From Syntrophobacteria bacterium (GTDB lineage: Bacteria > Desulfobacterota > DSWW01), in the NCBI GenBank assembly GCA_030145435.1, contig JAQYVQ010000313.1:1-16205 (forward strand): DNA of 16,205 bases, written 5' to 3'. Shown one piece after another: positions 14,379 through 16,205 of this stretch. Each line of letters opens with the position of its first letter. Within the stretch, counting starts at the first letter, position 1. Below the pieces are notes generated by a model. That model had not been told where the DNA came from. It made no database searches and saw nothing but the letters and a program-made list of their open reading frames with translations. The translations under genes and the position numbers were made by a program.

Positions 14379-15395
14379 ATGAACGTGTACTATGAGAAGG
14401 ACGCGGACCTCTCCGCACTGAAGGCCAAGAAGATCGCGATCATCGGCTACGGGAGCCAGGGACATGCCCATGCCCTGAACCTGTCGGAGAGCGGCATGGA
14501 CGTACGTGTCGGTCTCAGGGAAGGGGGTGGCTCGTGGAAGAAAGCACAGAAGGCGGGGCTCACCGTAAAGTCGATCAGGGAGGCCGCGAAAGAGGCAGAC
14601 ATCATCATGATCCTCGTGCCGGACGAAACCCAGCCGCTGATCTACGAGGAATTCGTTGCCTCCGAGCTGACCCCCGGCAAGGCCCTGGCATTCGCCCACG
14701 GGTTCAACATCCACTACGGGCAGATCCTGCCCCCTGAAGGCGTCGACGTGTTCATGGCGGCCCCGAAAGCGCCGGGCCACATGGTGCGCCACGAGTACAC
14801 CCAGGGAAAGGGCGTTCCGGTCCTGATCGCCGTCCACCAGGATGCGAGCGGCCAGGCGCGAGAGATTGCCCTTGCTTATGCGGTCGGCCTGGGGGCCGGG
14901 AAGGCGGGCATCCTGGAGACGAGCTTCCGGGAGGAGACCGAGACGGACCTTTTCGGCGAGCAGGCTGTCCTGTGCGGCGGTGTGTCCGAACTGATCACCG
15001 CAGGGTTTGAAACCTTGGTGGAGGCCGGTTATGCTCCCGAGATGGCCTACTTCGAATGTCTCCATGAGCTCAAACTGATCGTGGACCTGATCTACGAGGG
15101 CGGACTGAGCAACATGTACTACTCCGTCAGCAACACCGCACAGTACGGAGGCATGAGCCGGGGACACAGGATCATTGGTGAAGAGGCTCGAGAAGAGATG
15201 GAGTGCATCCTCGAGGATGTGCAGGACGGGACCTTCGCACGGGAATGGATTCTGGAGAATCAGGCCAAACGGCCTGTGTTCCGCGCCCTCACCCGGTCCA
15301 TGGAGACCCACCCTCTTGAGGAAACGGGCAAGAAGCTCCGCAAGATGATGCCGTGGATCGAGAAGCAGAAGAAGGTCGACCGGGAGAAGAATTGA
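14379..15395 (+). CDS. ilvC: Ketol-acid reductoisomerase (class I)
   Basis: IlvC isomerises acetolactate or acetohydroxybutyrate and reduces it to the dihydroxy acid that IlvD then dehydrates. The ATG at 14379 has AGGGAG at 14367-14372 and yields 338 aa, the size of the class I enzyme with a single knotted C-terminal domain. The dinucleotide site is GYGSQGHAHA (23-32). The cofactor-specificity loop reads LREGGGSW (46-53). The catalytic His lies in FAHGFNIHYGQ. The magnesium ligands lie in ETDLFGEQAVLCGG, and EAGYAPEMAYFECLHELK and SNTAQYGG complete the active site. Position 50, usually Ser in NADPH-dependent enzymes, is Gly here, while Arg47 and Ser52 are kept. The stop overlaps the psd start by one base (TGATG). 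Confidence 0.97.
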   Translation: MNVYYEKDADLSALKAKKIAIIGYGSQGHAHALNLSESGMDVRVGLREGGGSWKKAQKAGLTVKSIREAAKEADIIMILVPDETQPLIYEEFVASELTPGKALAFAHGFNIHYGQILPPEGVDVFMAAPKAPGHMVRHEYTQGKGVPVLIAVHQDASGQAREIALAYAVGLGAGKAGILETSFREETETDLFGEQAVLCGGVSELITAGFETLVEAGYAPEMAYFECLHELKLIVDLIYEGGLSNMYYSVSNTAQYGGMSRGHRIIGEEAREEMECILEDVQDGTFAREWILENQAKRPVFRALTRSMETHPLEETGKKLRKMMPWIEKQKKVDREKN

Positions 15396-16042
15396 TGAGC
15401 TGGGGGGAAGAGCCGTACATCGTCAAGGAGGCCATCCCGTTCATTGCCGTCTTTGCCTCCCTGGCCCTACTTGCCGCTGCCTCCCGATTCGGGAGCCTGT
15501 TCTGGGTGCTTCTTCTGGCGACCGTCTGCATAACCGCCTTCTTCCGCAACCCGCCTCGAACCGTTCCGACGGACCCGAGGGCGATCGTGTGCCCGGCCGA
15601 CGGAAAGATCCTGAGCGTGGAAGACGCTCCCTCCCACAATCTGCTTCCTGTCCCGTCCAGGAAGATCAGCATCTTCATGAGCCCCTTTAACGTCCACGTG
15701 AACCGCGTGCCCGCGTCGGGCACCGTGAAACGGAAAACCCACATGCCCGGGAAGTTCTTCGTAGCCAGCCGACCCGAGGCATCGAGTGAAAACGAGCGCA
15801 TGGAACTCTTGATCGAGACCCCCGATGGGTTCAGCCTGGGCATCGTTCAGATTGCCGGCCGACTGGCGCGCCGGATCGTCTGCTATCCTGGGGAAGGCGA
15901 CCCGGTGGAGAAGGGGAAACGTTTCGGGCTGATCCGGTTCGGTTCCCGGGTCGAGCTGTTCCTTCCCCAGGAGGTTTCCGTATCGGTCCAGCCGGGACAA
16001 CGGGTAAAGGGAGGGGAGACGGTGATGGGGTACTTCCCATGA
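15395..16042 (+). CDS. psd: Phosphatidylserine decarboxylase proenzyme (short form)
   Basis: Psd decarboxylates phosphatidylserine to phosphatidylethanolamine at the inner membrane, using a pyruvoyl group made by self-cleavage. The ATG at 15395 overlaps the ilvC stop and gives 215 aa, the short PSD form and not the roughly 320-residue E. coli form. A hydrophobic segment at about 13-50 should anchor it in the membrane. FFRNPPR, CPADGKI, FMSPFNVHVNRVPASG and the cleavage motif RFGSR follow; cleavage is expected between Gly183 and Ser184, Ser184 becoming the pyruvoyl group. Location between ilvC and pssA is typical of Geobacter-like and related genomes. Its stop overlaps the pssA start (ATGA), and the two encode consecutive lipid steps. 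Confidence 0.95.
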   Translation: MSWGEEPYIVKEAIPFIAVFASLALLAAASRFGSLFWVLLLATVCITAFFRNPPRTVPTDPRAIVCPADGKILSVEDAPSHNLLPVPSRKISIFMSPFNVHVNRVPASGTVKRKTHMPGKFFVASRPEASSENERMELLIETPDGFSLGIVQIAGRLARRIVCYPGEGDPVEKGKRFGLIRFGSRVELFLPQEVSVSVQPGQRVKGGETVMGYFP

Positions 16043-16205
16043 GCGCACGATTCCGAAACAGGCCATCGAGAAGGGGGCGTCGGCTCCAGAGGGACGATCT
16101 CAAGAAGGGGATCTACATCCTCCCCAATCTCTTCACCTCGGCCGGGCTCTTTGCCGGATTCTACTCCATCGTGGCCACCTTGAACGGCGACTTCGAGAGG
16201 GCCGC
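16039..16205 (+). CDS. pssA: CDP-diacylglycerol-serine O-phosphatidyltransferase (3' end cut by window)
   Basis: PssA joins serine to CDP-diacylglycerol to form phosphatidylserine, the substrate of Psd just upstream. Only the first 55 codons are visible. The ATG at 16039 overlaps the psd stop by four bases. The protein opens with an Arg-rich stretch of about 23 residues, then KKGIYILPNLFTSAGLFAGFYSIVATLNGDFERAA, which matches the first membrane helix and following turn of the membrane-integrated PssA family. The CDP-alcohol phosphotransferase signature (DGxxAR...GxxxD) would lie downstream and is not in the window, so the call rests on the N-terminal pattern and on the neighbour psd. Confidence 0.88.
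   Translation, partial: MSARFRNRPSRRGRRLQRDDLKKGIYILPNLFTSAGLFAGFYSIVATLNGDFERA

Overview
The window is a GC-rich, gene-dense chromosomal segment with every gene on the + strand and no sign of phage, plasmid, CRISPR, tRNA or rRNA. The gene order is secA-argJ | rpsB-tsf-pyrH-frr-cdsA-rseP | tsaB | ilvD-ilvB-ilvN-ilvC-psd-pssA. The ilvBNC-psd-pssA run, argJ beside secA, a short EF-Ts and a SecA with a long extra segment in its first half together suggest a Desulfobacterota ('deltaproteobacterial') genome. This placement rests on gene order and protein character recalled from known families, not on a search.

Region by region: (1) 1-3980 holds secA, cut at its 5' side by the window edge (about 80 codons missing), followed closely by argJ for arginine biosynthesis. 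(2) 3981-4354 is a 374-base stretch without a gene. It carries a repeat element with inverted heptanucleotide arrays, a GC hairpin, an AT-rich island that may hold the rpsB promoter, and a leader hairpin that masks a perfect Shine-Dalgarno and GTG pair in frame with rpsB. (3) 4355-9399 is a translation and envelope cluster: ribosomal protein S2, EF-Ts, UMP kinase, ribosome recycling factor, CDP-diglyceride synthetase and the RseP site-2 protease. uppS and dxr, which often sit in this cluster in Proteobacteria, are both absent from their usual places. (4) 9397-9540 is a second repeat element of the same heptad family, beginning at the rseP stop codon. (5) tsaB (tRNA t6A synthesis) is followed by a good sigma-70-type promoter at 10304-10332. 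(6) 10386 to the end is a tightly packed branched-chain amino acid operon: ilvD, ilvB, ilvN and ilvC, followed without a gap by psd and pssA, the last cut by the window end.

Functionally, ilvB/ilvN, ilvC and ilvD supply three consecutive steps of valine/isoleucine synthesis. CdsA makes CDP-diacylglycerol, PssA turns it into phosphatidylserine, and Psd decarboxylates that to phosphatidylethanolamine, so the membrane-lipid genes are divided between two operons. Several starts overlap the previous stop by 1-4 bases (tsf/pyrH, ilvD/ilvB, ilvC/psd, psd/pssA), which points to translational coupling.

I found no unknown multi-gene system: all the protein genes are recognisable housekeeping genes. 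The parts not explained by standard annotation are non-coding: the paired inverted (AAAGGNN)n arrays in two separate intergenic regions, the rpsB leader hairpin, and a strong hairpin between ilvB and ilvN.
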